Counted from the stretch's first letter, positions 1 through 8,477 are shown. The stretch: DNA of 64,000 bases from Pararhizobium capsulatum DSM 1112 (GCF_030814475.1 NZ_JAUSVF010000002.1:620001-684000); one strand, 5' to 3'. The notes: generated by a model not told the origin, from the sequence alone. Made by a program: numbers and translations.

Positions 1-1
1 C

Positions 2-799
2 ATCGGCTCCGAGGGCACGCTCGGCATCATCACCCGCGCTGTCCTGAAGCTGAAACCGCTGCCGAGCAGTCGGTCGACGGCGCTCTGTGCGGCGACAAGC
101 TACGAGAAGGTCGTCTCACTCCTGCGCATGGCAAAGCTGATGCTTGCCAATGTCTCCGCCTTCGAAGTGATGTGGGACAGCTATTTTCGCTTCAATGCTG
201 AGGCTCTCGGGCTCAAGTTCTTCGACGTGGATCATCCCTTCCTCGTGATCGTGGAAGAGGATCTCTTCGGAAATGATCAGGGCGGCGAGCGTTTCGAGGC
301 CTTTCTGGCCGCCGCCTTCGAGGAAGGCCTGATCGACGATGCGTTGATTGCGCAATCTGAGAAGGAAGCGCGCAATTTCTGGTCCGTGCGCGAGGGCTAT
401 ACCATGGACAAGATGCTGCCCTCGCTCGTCAATCTCGATATCAGCATGGCGATTGGCCGGATCGGTGACTATGCCGCCGAATGCGGGAGGGCGATGCTGG
501 CGCGCTTCCCGGGTGCACATGTCTCGTTCTTCGGGCATATCGGTGATAGCAATCTGCATGTCACCATCGCGACGCAGGCCGGCACAGAGGACGATGCGCA
601 TACGATCGACGAGATCGCCTATGATCTGGTACGTCAGTACGGCGGCTCGATTTCGGCCGAGCACGGTATCGGCACGCTGAAACGCGATTATCTCGGCCAT
701 TCCCGCAGCCCTCAAGAACTTGCCGTCATGCGCCACATCAAGGCAGCGCTCGATCCAAACGGCATCCTCAATCCGGGCAAGGTGCTACCGCCGGTCTGA
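2..799 (+). CDS. FAD-binding oxidase (GlcD/D2HGDH-type), C-terminal part
   Basis: Partial gene: the reading frame is open from the first bases of the window, so the N-terminus lies upstream. The visible 265 residues begin in the FAD-binding PCMH domain (GSEGTLGIITRA, the usual end of the FAD site) and continue through the FAD-oxidase C-terminal domain, with the conserved HIGDSNLHV and SAEHGIGTLKRDYL stretches and the terminal NPNGILNPGK-like motif (here DPNGILNPGKVLPP). Members oxidise 2-hydroxy acids such as D-lactate, glycolate or D-2-hydroxyglutarate and pass electrons to a cytochrome or ETF. Substrate cannot be assigned from the visible part. The stop is followed by about 100 bp before ggt on the same strand. 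Confidence 0.9.
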   Translation: MGSEGTLGIITRAVLKLKPLPSSRSTALCAATSYEKVVSLLRMAKLMLANVSAFEVMWDSYFRFNAEALGLKFFDVDHPFLVIVEEDLFGNDQGGERFEAFLAAAFEEGLIDDALIAQSEKEARNFWSVREGYTMDKMLPSLVNLDISMAIGRIGDYAAECGRAMLARFPGAHVSFFGHIGDSNLHVTIATQAGTEDDAHTIDEIAYDLVRQYGGSISAEHGIGTLKRDYLGHSRSPQELAVMRHIKAALDPNGILNPGKVLPPV

Positions 800-898
800 T
801 CTGCTCAGGTCGGACGCCCAAAACAATTCCACTCGCCGCGGTTCTGAGATACCCTTCCGCATCGGCATGAACGTCGAAGCAACTGCGGAGGATTTCGC

Positions 899-2638
899 AT
901 GTCCAGCTCGCCCTCAAAGGCACTTCTGCTCTCCCTTACCATTACGATTGCGCCCGTCGGCTCAGCCTATCCGGCCTCCCCTCATCCCGTCTCTGCCGAA
1001 AACGGGATGGTGGTGACGGCCCAGCATCTCGCGTCCGATATCGGCATCAATATCCTGAAAAAGGGAGGCAATGCCGTCGATGCCGCGGTGGCAGTCGGCT
1101 ATGCGCTCGCCGTGGTCTATCCGACCGCCGGCAATATCGGCGGTGGCGGTTTCATGACCATTCGGCTGAAGGATGGCAAAACGACCTTTCTCGACTTTCG
1201 CGAACGCGCGCCGCTTGCCGCGACGAAGACGATGTATCTCGATGACAAGGGCGAGAGGGTAAAAGGGCTGAGCACGTCAGGCTATCTCGCCGTTGGCGTG
1301 CCGGGCTCTGTCGCGGGGCTGGAAGCCGCCCGTGAGCGTTATGGTACCTTGCCGCGCCAGGAGCTGATGGCCCCGGCCATTCGGCTGGCCTCGGAAGGTT
1401 TTGGGCTCGAACAGGGCGACGTCGCCTCGCTGCAAGCCGGCTTCAAGAAGCTTTCGAAGGACAAAGCATCCGCCGCGATCTTCCTCAAGCCTGACGGCAA
1501 GCCGTTCGAGATCGGTGAAACCTTGAAACAGGCTGATCTCGCCCTCAGCCTGAGCAACATCTCTGAAAATGGGCCGGATGCCTTCTACAAGGGTGGCATC
1601 GCGGAGGAGATCGTCAAGGCAAGCGCGTCAGCCGGCGGCATCCTCGCAAAAGTGGATTTCGAGCAATATCAGGTGCGGGAGCTTGCCCCGGTCACCTGCA
1701 ATTATCGCGGTTACGAGATCGTCTCCTCGCCACCGCCCAGTTCCGGCGGCGTCATCATCTGCGAAATCCTCAACATCCTCGAAGCCTATCCGATTGCTTA
1801 TCTCGGATATGGATCGGCCGAGACCGTCCATGTGATGATCGAGGCGATGCGGCACGCCTATGTCGATCGCAACTCGGCGCTGGGCGATCCAGATTTCGTC
1901 AAGAACCCCGTCTCCAAACTGCTGGACAAGGGCTATGCTGCAGAAATCCGTGAAAGGATCAGCCCTTTCAAGGCCGGCATTTCCGCTGATCTCAAGCCGG
2001 CAGCTTCCGGCGAAAGCACAGAAACGACCCATTATTCGATCATCGACAAGGACGGCAACGCGGTCGCCGTCACCTATACGCTGAACGGCTCCTTCGGCGC
2101 CGGCGTGATGGCGCCGGGCACCGGCATCCTGCTTAACAACGAGATGGATGATTTTACCGCAAAGCCCGGCGTGCCCAATCTCTATGGACTGGTGCAGGGC
2201 GAGGCCAATGCGATCGAGCCGAAAAAATCGCCGCTGTCATCCATGAGCCCGACGATCATCTCAAAGGATGGCAAGCCGTTCATGGTGATCGGCAGCCCCG
2301 GTGGCGCGCGCATCATCACCATCACGCTTGAAGCAATCATCAATGTCATCGATCACGGCATGACGATCCAGGAAGCGATCGACGCGCCCCGCGTCCATCA
2401 CCAGTGGCTACCCGACAAGGTCTATATGGAGCCCTTTGCGCTTTCGGCGGATACGATGAAGCTGCTGTCCGAGATGGGCCACGATGTCTCGATCGACATG
2501 GACTGGCCGATTTGGGGACAGGCAGCCGGCATCCTCGTCGGCGGCGAGGATTTAGCGGAGATCAAGGAAGGTGGCGGAGCGAGATATTATGGGGCAATGG
2601 ATAGCCGCGCCGGAGCTGGTGCGGCGCGCGGGTATTGA
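899..2638 (+). CDS. ggt: gamma-glutamyltransferase (periplasmic)
   Basis: 579-residue precursor of a heterodimeric N-terminal-nucleophile hydrolase that cleaves or transfers the gamma-glutamyl group of glutathione. A hydrophobic N-terminal segment of about 25 residues fits export to the periplasm. The early GGNAVDAAVAVGYAL and GGGGFM motifs mark the large subunit. Autocleavage should fall before Thr376 of TTHYS, the equivalent of the E. coli GGT nucleophile Thr391. Downstream are the substrate-loop signatures LLNNEMDDF, PLSSMSPTI and GSPGGARI. The ATG at 899 has a GGAGG-type ribosome site just upstream. Length matches the family. It stands alone and converges on the MhqD-like gene. Confidence 0.95.
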   Translation: MSSSPSKALLLSLTITIAPVGSAYPASPHPVSAENGMVVTAQHLASDIGINILKKGGNAVDAAVAVGYALAVVYPTAGNIGGGGFMTIRLKDGKTTFLDFRERAPLAATKTMYLDDKGERVKGLSTSGYLAVGVPGSVAGLEAARERYGTLPRQELMAPAIRLASEGFGLEQGDVASLQAGFKKLSKDKASAAIFLKPDGKPFEIGETLKQADLALSLSNISENGPDAFYKGGIAEEIVKASASAGGILAKVDFEQYQVRELAPVTCNYRGYEIVSSPPPSSGGVIICEILNILEAYPIAYLGYGSAETVHVMIEAMRHAYVDRNSALGDPDFVKNPVSKLLDKGYAAEIRERISPFKAGISADLKPAASGESTETTHYSIIDKDGNAVAVTYTLNGSFGAGVMAPGTGILLNNEMDDFTAKPGVPNLYGLVQGEANAIEPKKSPLSSMSPTIISKDGKPFMVIGSPGGARIITITLEAIINVIDHGMTIQEAIDAPRVHHQWLPDKVYMEPFALSADTMKLLSEMGHDVSIDMDWPIWGQAAGILVGGEDLAEIKEGGGARYYGAMDSRAGAGAARGY

Positions 2639-2654
2639 GGCGCTCCAGTTCTTC

Positions 2655-2685
2655 CCCTCTCCCCGCGGACGGGGAGAGGGCTTTT
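2655..2685. terminator. intrinsic terminator between convergent genes
   Basis: Perfect 11-bp inverted repeat (2655-2665 and 2670-2680) with a 4-nt loop, followed by TTTT at 2682-2685 on the plus strand. It lies 16 bp past the ggt stop and just before the end of the convergent MhqD-like gene, so it probably stops ggt transcription. Confidence 0.7.
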
Positions 2686-2690
2686 CACTT

Positions 2691-3293
2691 CTACGTAAAC
2701 AATCGATTGATCGCCTCGATCTCGTTCTGGCGGATATCATGTCCGCCGGAGTGCCACTCGACTGTCACGTCAGCCTTCTGGCGCTCGAAATAATCCGCAA
2801 GCGCCTGCGTCAATGGTGCCGGGCAGATGGGATCGCGCTCACCTGCGGTGATCAGGATTTTCCTGCCGGCAATTTTTCTGTTGTCGCGTGGCTGAAACGG
2901 GATCAAAGGATGCAGCAAGGCCGATCGGTCGAAGAGGTCGCCCTTCTCGATGATCACGTTGGCCAGAATGTTGGCGCCGTTGGAGAAGCCAAGGCCGTAG
3001 ACTTCGGAGGCCTGATGCTGCTCTTTCATCGCCGCGACATAGGCGGCCATCTTGTCCGTTGCGCGGGCAAGATCGGCCATGTCGTACACGCCCTCACCCG
3101 TGCGGCGGAAGAAGCGGGCAGCGCCATATTCCGAGACGTCACCTCGAGGAGAGACGATCGTCGCATCCGGCAGAAGCCGGGCGGCGAAGTCGAAGAACTG
3201 GTTCTCGTCTCCGCCAGTGCCATGGAATGTGAAGAAGATCGGCTTGCCGGGTGCACCGGCCTTCAGCCGGTGCACGTAACCATGTTCGGTCAT
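2691..3293 (-). CDS. alpha/beta hydrolase, phospholipase/carboxylesterase family (MhqD-like)
   Basis: 200-residue serine hydrolase of the small esterase family. The nucleophile is Ser104 in GFSNG (GxSxG), with Asp154 (GERDP) and His185 (GGHD) completing the triad; the oxyanion region is FHGTGGDE at 24-30. No signal peptide. It sits 10 bp downstream of a ring-cleaving dioxygenase on the same strand and is probably co-transcribed with it. The same pair, as mhqD with mhqO, belongs to the quinone/azo-compound response of Bacillus subtilis, so a role in handling ring-cleavage products of quinones is inferred from context. Substrate is unproven. Confidence 0.85.
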   Translation of the reverse strand: MTEHGYVHRLKAGAPGKPIFFTFHGTGGDENQFFDFAARLLPDATIVSPRGDVSEYGAARFFRRTGEGVYDMADLARATDKMAAYVAAMKEQHQASEVYGLGFSNGANILANVIIEKGDLFDRSALLHPLIPFQPRDNRKIAGRKILITAGERDPICPAPLTQALADYFERQKADVTVEWHSGGHDIRQNEIEAINRLFT

Positions 3294-3303
3294 GGATGCC
3301 TCC

Positions 3304-4236
3304 TTAGTTGTCGAGCTTCTGGAGCTGCTGCTCCAGGATCGGGCGCAGGTGCTTATGCTGCTGTGGCAGCTTCAGCGCTTGGCCCAGATGAGCCGTATCC
3401 TCGTCGCGGTCGAAGCCCGGCTCGTTGGTGGCGATTTCGAACAGTACACCACCCGGCGTGCGGAAATAGATCGCCCAGAAATAGTCGCGGTCGATTACCG
3501 GCGTGACGTGATAACCCGTGTCCATCAGCGCCTTGCGCACTTCGAGCTGCTTTTCGCGGTTGTCGACGGCAAAGGCGACGTGATGAACGGAACCTGCGCC
3601 CTGCAGGCCACGCTGGATGTTCGGCATGGTTTCAAGGTCGATCAGGCCGGCGCCATTGCCGCCCGGAACGATCAGGCGGGTTACGCCATCCTTGGTTTCG
3701 AGCGCTTCATAGCCCATGTACTTCAGGAGGTCGGCAGTGGCGCCTTCATCCCGCAGCCGCATCGCAACCGAATGGAAGCCGCGGATCGCATGATCTTCAC
3801 TGACGCCACCATGGGTCCAGGGCGCACGACTGTCATCGCGAACTTCGACCAATGCGAAGCCATCGCCATCGGGGCCGGCAAAGTTCAGGCGTTTTTCACC
3901 GAAGGTCTCTTCTGTCTTCAGGCCCGTTGCGCCCTTCTGCGAAAGGCGATCCTGCCAGAAGCCGATCGAGCCCTGCGGAACCGAAAACACGGTCGTGCCG
4001 ACTTCGCCTGTACCGGGACGGCCACGGCCGATATCCGGGAACGGGAAGTAGGTCATGACGGTGCCGGCCGAGCCGGTCTCGTCGCCGTAGTAAAGATGAT
4101 AGACATCAGGTGAATCGAAGTTCACGGTCTTCTTGACGCGGCGCAGGCCGAGCGTGTCGGTGAAGAAATTGTTGTTGGTGCGGGCATCGGCAGCCATCGA
4201 CGTGACGTGATGCAAACCCTTGATCTGGTCGAGCAT
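3304..4236 (-). CDS. ring-cleaving dioxygenase (MhqO/VOC family)
   Basis: 310-residue protein with two vicinal-oxygen-chelate (glyoxalase-type) domains. Likely metal ligands are His10 (LHHVTS), His219 (VHHVAFAV) and Glu267 (LFEIAT), as in extradiol-type enzymes and the MhqO family. The C-terminal tail (HLGQALKLPQQHKHLRP) is typical of annotated ring-cleaving dioxygenases. Family members open hydroquinone or catechol-like rings. The ATG at 4236 has AAAGGGA upstream. It is the first gene of a two-gene unit with the hydrolase at 2691-3293. No MarR-type regulator (MhqR) is next to it. Confidence 0.88.
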   Translation of the reverse strand: MLDQIKGLHHVTSMAADARTNNNFFTDTLGLRRVKKTVNFDSPDVYHLYYGDETGSAGTVMTYFPFPDIGRGRPGTGEVGTTVFSVPQGSIGFWQDRLSQKGATGLKTEETFGEKRLNFAGPDGDGFALVEVRDDSRAPWTHGGVSEDHAIRGFHSVAMRLRDEGATADLLKYMGYEALETKDGVTRLIVPGGNGAGLIDLETMPNIQRGLQGAGSVHHVAFAVDNREKQLEVRKALMDTGYHVTPVIDRDYFWAIYFRTPGGVLFEIATNEPGFDRDEDTAHLGQALKLPQQHKHLRPILEQQLQKLDN

Positions 4237-4343
4237 GGTTGAGTCCCTTTCTGCCCCTGGGGCCGTTGTATGGCGTATAGATGTGCCTATCCGCCGTTCA
4301 GCGATAGCCCGCGACTGTCAAACGGATTGTCTTCTATTTGTGA

Positions 4344-4353
4344 ACGATATCGT
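4344..4353. promoter_or_regulatory. palindrome between dioxygenase and mazE
   Basis: Perfect 10-bp palindrome ACGATATCGT in the roughly 200-bp divergent region upstream of both the dioxygenase (minus) and mazE (plus). A second, imperfect repeat with a CAATGTTG core lies at about 4388-4401, nearer mazE. Either could be an operator for MazE or for a quinone-responsive regulator; the sequence does not decide. Confidence 0.3.
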
Positions 4354-4442
4354 GAGACTGTTTCGCGATGCGCGCGCCGTCGTAATAACAATGTTGTAAC
4401 GGCATGGCCTGTCGTGATATGCGATGGAATATGGAGGCCGCC

Positions 4443-4697
4443 ATGATCAGCTCAGTCAAAAAGTTCGGAAACTCTGCAGGTGTCATTATTCCCAAGCCCC
4501 TCCTATCTGAGGTCGGAGTAGAAGCTGGCGATAGTGTTGAGATGCACGTGGAGGGAGACCGCATCGTCATAGAGCGGGTGGTGAAATCCATACGCCAGGG
4601 TTGGGCTGAAGATGCGAAACGCATTGCAGCCGAGGGTGATGATCACCTCGTCTGGCCAGAGTTTACCAATGAGGAAGATGGAAAGCTTAAATGGTAA
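4443..4697 (+). CDS. mazE: antitoxin of type II system, MazE/AbrB-fold
   Basis: 84-residue DNA-binding antitoxin. The N-terminal swapped-hairpin AbrB/MazE fold is shown by SSVKKFGNSAGVIIPKPLL, followed by GDSVEMHVEGDRIVIERV. The C-terminal tail is acidic and tryptophan-containing, as expected for the part that wraps the toxin. I chose the ATG at 4443 because TGGAGG sits 5 nt upstream; ATGs at 4404 and 4431 in the same frame would only add a non-conserved extension. It overlaps mazF by 7 bp (ATGGTAA), so the two are translationally coupled, antitoxin first. Confidence 0.9.
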   Translation: MISSVKKFGNSAGVIIPKPLLSEVGVEAGDSVEMHVEGDRIVIERVVKSIRQGWAEDAKRIAAEGDDHLVWPEFTNEEDGKLKW

Positions 4698-5011
4698 CGC
4701 GCGGCGAGGTATGGCTTGCTGCACTCAATCCGACAATTGGCAGCGAAATCCAGAAAACACGCCCTTGTCTGGTCATTTCGCCTGCTGAAATGCACGATCA
4801 TTTACGCACGGTCATCGTTGCCCCCATGACATCCGCGAATCGCCCCGCGGGATTCCGCGTGCCCGTCACTTTCCAGGGCGTCGATGGACTTATCTTGCTG
4901 GACCAGACACGTTCAGTGGATAGAAAACGTTTGATCAGGCTCCTCGGCATGGTGCCGCCGCCTGTCCTAAAACACACCCTGAAAACGCTGCGAGAGATAT
5001 ACGAAGATTGA
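4691..5011 (+). CDS. mazF: toxin of type II system, MazF-type endoribonuclease
   Basis: 106 residues, normal MazF/PemK length. The N-terminal RGEVWLAALNPTIGSEIQKTRPCLVIS motif carries the conserved RGE/W and the KxRP segment. These, together with the VIVAPMTS strand and the LLDQTRSVDRKRL segment, form the RNA-binding and catalytic surface. The family cleaves single-stranded RNA at short motifs; the specificity here is unknown. Its start codon lies inside the end of mazE. It converges on glgA with a 6-bp gap, so no room is left for a terminator of its own. Confidence 0.9.
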   Translation: MVTRGEVWLAALNPTIGSEIQKTRPCLVISPAEMHDHLRTVIVAPMTSANRPAGFRVPVTFQGVDGLILLDQTRSVDRKRLIRLLGMVPPPVLKHTLKTLREIYED

Positions 5012-5017
5012 TCGTCT

Positions 5018-6496
5018 TTATTCCGCAGCGCGGATGATCGGCGATTGCTTCCTGGGTGCAGGTGGCAAAAGGCGCGCGTAAAGCGCTGCATATTGTGTAG
5101 CACTTCGCTCCCAGGAAAAGTCAGCCTTCATCGCCTGACCTTGTAACCGAGCCCATTTTTTCGGGTCGAGATAGGCATGGAATGCCCGGTCAATCGCTGA
5201 GCGAAGGTTTTCGCTGGTCGCCGGATGAAACTGGAAGCCGGTTGCAACGCGCGCGGAAAAGGCGGCGTCATTGGCGTCGATGATGGTTTCGGAAAGACCG
5301 CCCGTGCGTGAAACCAACGGCACCGCGCCGTAGCGCAGCGCGTAAAGCTGGGTCAGCCCACAGGGCTCGAAGCGCGACGGCTGAATGACGACATCGGCGC
5401 CACCGTGCATGAGATGCGCGGTTGCCTCGTCATAGCCGACCTTAACGCCGATCCAGCCGGGATGCCGGCCGGCCGCTGCGAGAAGGGCAGTTTCCACGCC
5501 AGGATCTCCCTTGCCGAGCACGACCAGCTTGCCGCCCTTGTGGCGAATATGTTCGGCTACATCGGCCAGCATGTCGCCACCCTTCTGCCAGGTCAGGCGC
5601 GTAATTGCAGCAAAGATGGGGCCTCGCGTGTCCTCAAGCTGGAAAGCTTCCAGCAGGCGCTGGCGATTACCGGTGCGTTGGCGCGTGCGGGTGCGGTCGT
5701 ATTTGACCGGCAGATAATCGTCCGTTGCCGGGTTCCATATTTCCGTATCGATGCCATTGACGATGCCGATGAAGGCATTCAGCCGCGATTCCAGCACACC
5801 ATCCATGCCCATGCCGAGATCGGTCGAGATGACCTCGCGAGCATAGGTCGGGCTGACCGTGGTGATGGCAGTGGCCGTCCGAATACCACCTTTCAGATAG
5901 CTCATGTCGCCGTAATATTCGAGGCAATCCACCGAAAGGGCCTCAGGCGGTAGTCCGATCTCGTTGATGAGATCCGCTCCGAACTGGCCCTGGAAGGCAA
6001 GATTGTGGATCGTCAGAACGCTCGGCACATGGGACGCATTGCTCGAATAGCGCATGTAGACGGAGGTCAGGGCTGTCTGCCAGTCATGGGTATGGACGAT
6101 GTCGGGTATCCAGTCCTCAAGCAGACCGCCGGCGACTGCTGAGGCGACGTAGGAAAGCACAGCAAAGCGCTTCCAGTTGTCGGGAAAATCGACACCGTCT
6201 TCATCGACATAGGGCCCGCCCGGCCGGTCATAGAGCGTCGGCGCATCGAGAACAAGCAGATCGAGCCCCTGCCCCGTTGCGGCGAGAAGGCGCGCGGGGG
6301 CGCCGAAAAGATCAGGGAAGAAATGGACCCGCGAGATTTCGTCAAGTCGCTCGATGACCCGCGGATAACCGGGAACAAGGCTACGCGTATAGCAGCCATG
6401 CGCCTTGAGGACCTTTGGAAGAGAGCCGGTAACGTCGGCAAGACCGCCGGTCTTGATGAGAGGAAAGATTTCCGACGTCACCGATAAGATGTTCAC
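5018..6496 (-). CDS. glgA: glycogen synthase (ADP-glucose type)
   Basis: 492-residue GT5 glucosyltransferase that extends alpha-1,4-glucan from ADP-glucose. I chose the GTG at 6496, not the in-frame GTG at 6532, because it puts the KTGGL motif at Lys15, the position of the ADP-glucose-binding lysine in E. coli GlgA, and an AAGGG lies upstream. Other signatures are HTHDWQTAL, the KGGDM loop, and the C-terminal QPSRFEPCGLTQLYALRYG with its conserved EPCGL acidic motif. No other glg gene is adjacent, so this may be a second, unlinked synthase outside a glgPBC operon. Codon use resembles that of the neighbours. Confidence 0.93.
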   Translation of the reverse strand: MNILSVTSEIFPLIKTGGLADVTGSLPKVLKAHGCYTRSLVPGYPRVIERLDEISRVHFFPDLFGAPARLLAATGQGLDLLVLDAPTLYDRPGGPYVDEDGVDFPDNWKRFAVLSYVASAVAGGLLEDWIPDIVHTHDWQTALTSVYMRYSSNASHVPSVLTIHNLAFQGQFGADLINEIGLPPEALSVDCLEYYGDMSYLKGGIRTATAITTVSPTYAREVISTDLGMGMDGVLESRLNAFIGIVNGIDTEIWNPATDDYLPVKYDRTRTRQRTGNRQRLLEAFQLEDTRGPIFAAITRLTWQKGGDMLADVAEHIRHKGGKLVVLGKGDPGVETALLAAAGRHPGWIGVKVGYDEATAHLMHGGADVVIQPSRFEPCGLTQLYALRYGAVPLVSRTGGLSETIIDANDAAFSARVATGFQFHPATSENLRSAIDRAFHAYLDPKKWARLQGQAMKADFSWERSATQYAALYARLLPPAPRKQSPIIRAAE

Positions 6497-6585
6497 GAAG
6501 TCTGTGCCCTTGCTGCCTTTTGCAAATCGCACGGGTCAACAACCCCGGGCACAATTTTGCGTGGTCTTCGATGAATGGACGCGGC

Positions 6586-6873
6586 TTATTTCACGGTCCC
6601 GTTGGTCGTCGCGGTCGATGCCTTCTTTCCCCGCCCTTTAATGGCCGCCGGCGCCACGATCGCTTCATCCGCATCGGATTTCTTTGCGGCCGTTTTTACC
6701 GGCTTCTCGGCAGAGGCCTTCCTCACCTTGATTTGAGGTTTCGGGACGGTCGAGCTCCAAAGTTCCTCGCGCGCCTGATGCCAATGGTTCTCGTGGCTAC
6801 CTTCGGGGCGCCCGGCAGCCTCCCAGAGTGCGTAGGCACGCTTCTGGATGTCGTCTTCCTTGATATCGCTCAT
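6586..6873 (-). CDS. DUF2934 domain protein
   Basis: 95-residue basic protein. Residues about 6-42 match DUF2934 (DIQKRAYALWEAAGRPEGSHENHWHQAREEL), a short helical domain of unknown function. The rest is a lysine/alanine-rich, probably disordered tail. I chose the ATG at 6873 because AAGGAG lies 7 nt upstream; the upstream GTG at 6888 would put the ribosome site inside the gene. A GGAAC...GTT element fits a general-stress (EcfG) promoter about 30 bp upstream. Function unknown; a nucleic-acid or stress role is only inference. Confidence 0.8.
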   Translation of the reverse strand: MSDIKEDDIQKRAYALWEAAGRPEGSHENHWHQAREELWSSTVPKPQIKVRKASAEKPVKTAAKKSDADEAIVAPAAIKGRGKKASTATTNGTVK

Positions 6874-6901
6874 GCTGTTCTCCTTCACTATTTTGCGCTG
6901 G

Positions 6902-6926
6902 AACTCGGCTCGAACACCTTTGTTCC
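6902..6926 (-). promoter_or_regulatory. candidate EcfG (general stress) promoter for DUF2934 gene
   Basis: On the minus strand, GGAAC (6926-6922) is followed after 17 nt by GTT (6904-6902), close to the alphaproteobacterial EcfG consensus GGAAC-N16/17-CGTT with A for C. The implied start of transcription leaves a leader of about 20 nt before the ATG at 6873, which contains the Shine-Dalgarno sequence. Confidence 0.5.
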
Positions 6927-7202
6927 GTAAAGTTCAGGTACAACTGCGATTGCGCGCAGACATATTATCGTGAAGTCAACGGCTTCAATGCAATATATTG
7001 ATTCCAAAACGCTTTTTGGATCAGGCCTGCCTCCCTTCAGAACATTTTTCTTGCATCTGCACCGTGCTTGCGGGACTAGGGGAACCCAGCCCGGTTGAGA
7101 GCCAGGCGGGTCCGGGATTCGCTGAATGAAAAAAGACTAACCTGCTTTTGTGCGGAGCCGAAGGGAAAATCTCGCACCTGCGCCATATTCTTGACGAAGC
7201 GA
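6927..7202. other. intergenic stretch, nothing convincing
   Basis: About 276 bp (about 330 bp counting the promoter above) between the DUF2934 gene and the end of the LacI gene. I see only a 10-bp palindrome CAATATATTG at 6991-7000 and no credible ORF, terminator or RNA gene. Short ORFs here have no recognisable protein features. Confidence 0.5.
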
Positions 7203-8213
7203 TCAGGCTCCGCGAATCGAACGGCGCCAGACGAGCTGGGCGTGCAGTTCCACCGGCTCACGTGCCTCATCGTCTGGCATGCCCGCCGCGAGCCACGACA
7301 CGGATTTTCTGGCGATTTCCGCGATCGGTTGGCCGAATGTGGTTAGATCATAAGATGTCCACGACGCCTGCTCGATATCGTCGAAGCCGACCACGCAGAG
7401 ATCTCCTGGAATACTGAGCGAAAATTGATGGCGGGCGGCGTCCATAAAGCCGCAAGCCAGCAGATCCGTGGCGCAGAACACCGCATCCGGGCGCTCCCTG
7501 CGCATCAGCAGCCGCTGGGCCAAAACCCTGCCAGCCTCATAGCCTGTGCGCCCGAAACGCTCGACAACAACCTCAAGACCCTGCTCCCCGGCAGCGAGGA
7601 TGAAACCGTGCTCACGGGCCATCAGGCTTGGCGTGCCGGCTTCGGAATTGGCAAAGGCCAGCTGTCTGCAGCCCGCCCTGAGAAATGCGGTGACAACAGT
7701 GCGGGCCGCCTCGCGGTCGTCGAGATTGATGCGCAGAGGCCCTGGGCGGTTGTCATCACGGTTGATCAGGATCAGCGTCTGGCCGTTCTTCATGCACAGA
7801 TCGGTGATCGACTTGTCCGGCATACCGGACAGCACGATCGAAGCATCCGCCCGATACCGGATCGCCTGGCGCAAGGCTGCATCGACGCTTCCATCCGAGC
7901 GATCGGTGTTGATCAGCATCGCCACCTTGCCCGCCGTCTGTAGTTCGTCCGTCAGCGCCTTGATCAGATTTGCGCGGAACGGCGTGCCGAGATCGGCCAC
8001 GATCAGGCAGACGATGCCGCTTTCGTTGCGCATCAATCCACGGGCGAGATGATTGACGTGATATCCAAGCGCGTCGGCAGCTTCCATCACCTTGCGCCGG
8101 GTTTCAGGTGACACGCTGGCCCCGGGCGTGAAGGTGCGTGAAACTGCGGACCGGGAAACGCCGGCACGCTCGGCAACTTCCTGCGCGCTGACAAAAATCT
8201 TTGGCGACACCAC
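7203..8213 (-). CDS. LacI-family transcriptional regulator
   Basis: 336-residue repressor. The N-terminal helix-turn-helix is SAQEVAERAGVSRSAVSRTF with the hinge motif MEAADALGYHVNHLARGL, followed by a periplasmic-binding-protein-like sensor domain ending in VVGFDDIEQASWTSYDLTTF. I chose the GTG at 8213 because GAGGAG lies 4 nt upstream; the longer frame starts at a TTG (8258) that falls inside an operator-like repeat. It is divergent from an inositol-phosphatase-family gene, and the 264-bp region between them carries two TTGCA-N6-TGCAA repeats, so it probably controls itself and that gene. Ligand unknown. Confidence 0.88.
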   Translation of the reverse strand: MVSPKIFVSAQEVAERAGVSRSAVSRTFTPGASVSPETRRKVMEAADALGYHVNHLARGLMRNESGIVCLIVADLGTPFRANLIKALTDELQTAGKVAMLINTDRSDGSVDAALRQAIRYRADASIVLSGMPDKSITDLCMKNGQTLILINRDDNRPGPLRINLDDREAARTVVTAFLRAGCRQLAFANSEAGTPSLMAREHGFILAAGEQGLEVVVERFGRTGYEAGRVLAQRLLMRRERPDAVFCATDLLACGFMDAARHQFSLSIPGDLCVVGFDDIEQASWTSYDLTTFGQPIAEIARKSVSWLAAGMPDDEAREPVELHAQLVWRRSIRGA

Positions 8214-8252
8214 GAAGCTCCTCACTGGTCTTCCGACAGGTCCTGCGTTTTT

Positions 8253-8268
8253 TTGCAACGATGTGCAA
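8253..8268. promoter_or_regulatory. LacI-type operator candidate 1
   Basis: Inverted repeat TTGCA-N6-TGCAA, 40 bp upstream of the lacI start codon. The same architecture recurs at 8390-8405, 137 bp away, a spacing compatible with DNA looping. Confidence 0.5.
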
Positions 8269-8285
8269 ATCCGCTTTATACAAAC

Positions 8286-8300
8286 GGATTGTCACAATCC
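8286..8300. promoter_or_regulatory. 15-bp perfect palindrome
   Basis: GGATTGT-C-ACAATCC, two 7-bp arms around one base. It lies between the two LacI-type operator candidates and differs from them in sequence, so it may bind a second regulator. Confidence 0.4.
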
Positions 8301-8309
8301 ATTTACGTG

Positions 8310-8329
8310 TTTAGCGAATCTTTAGCGAA
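8310..8329. repeat. phased direct repeat TTTAGCGAA
   Basis: Two identical copies of TTTAGCGAA at 8310-8318 and 8321-8329, 11 bp apart (one helical turn), in the lacI / inositol-phosphatase divergent promoter region. Possibly a direct-repeat activator site. Confidence 0.35.
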
Positions 8330-8389
8330 ATCACGCCGTCCAAAAAGAACGCCTCCGGCGTTGACATCAGCGCCCTGATTGGACCAATG

Positions 8390-8405
8390 TTGCACGCGCT
8401 TGCAA
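8390..8405. promoter_or_regulatory. LacI-type operator candidate 2
   Basis: TTGCA-CGCGCT-TGCAA, pairing at 7 of 8 positions and with a central CGCG as in many LacI-family operators. It lies 73 bp upstream of the inositol-phosphatase-family gene start, near where its promoter should be. Confidence 0.55.
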
Positions 8406-8477
8406 ACATATTGCCGTGTGAGTTGCAGCCTGACGACCGGCATCCTCGCCAAGGTACACAGCTTCCCGAGACCGTAC

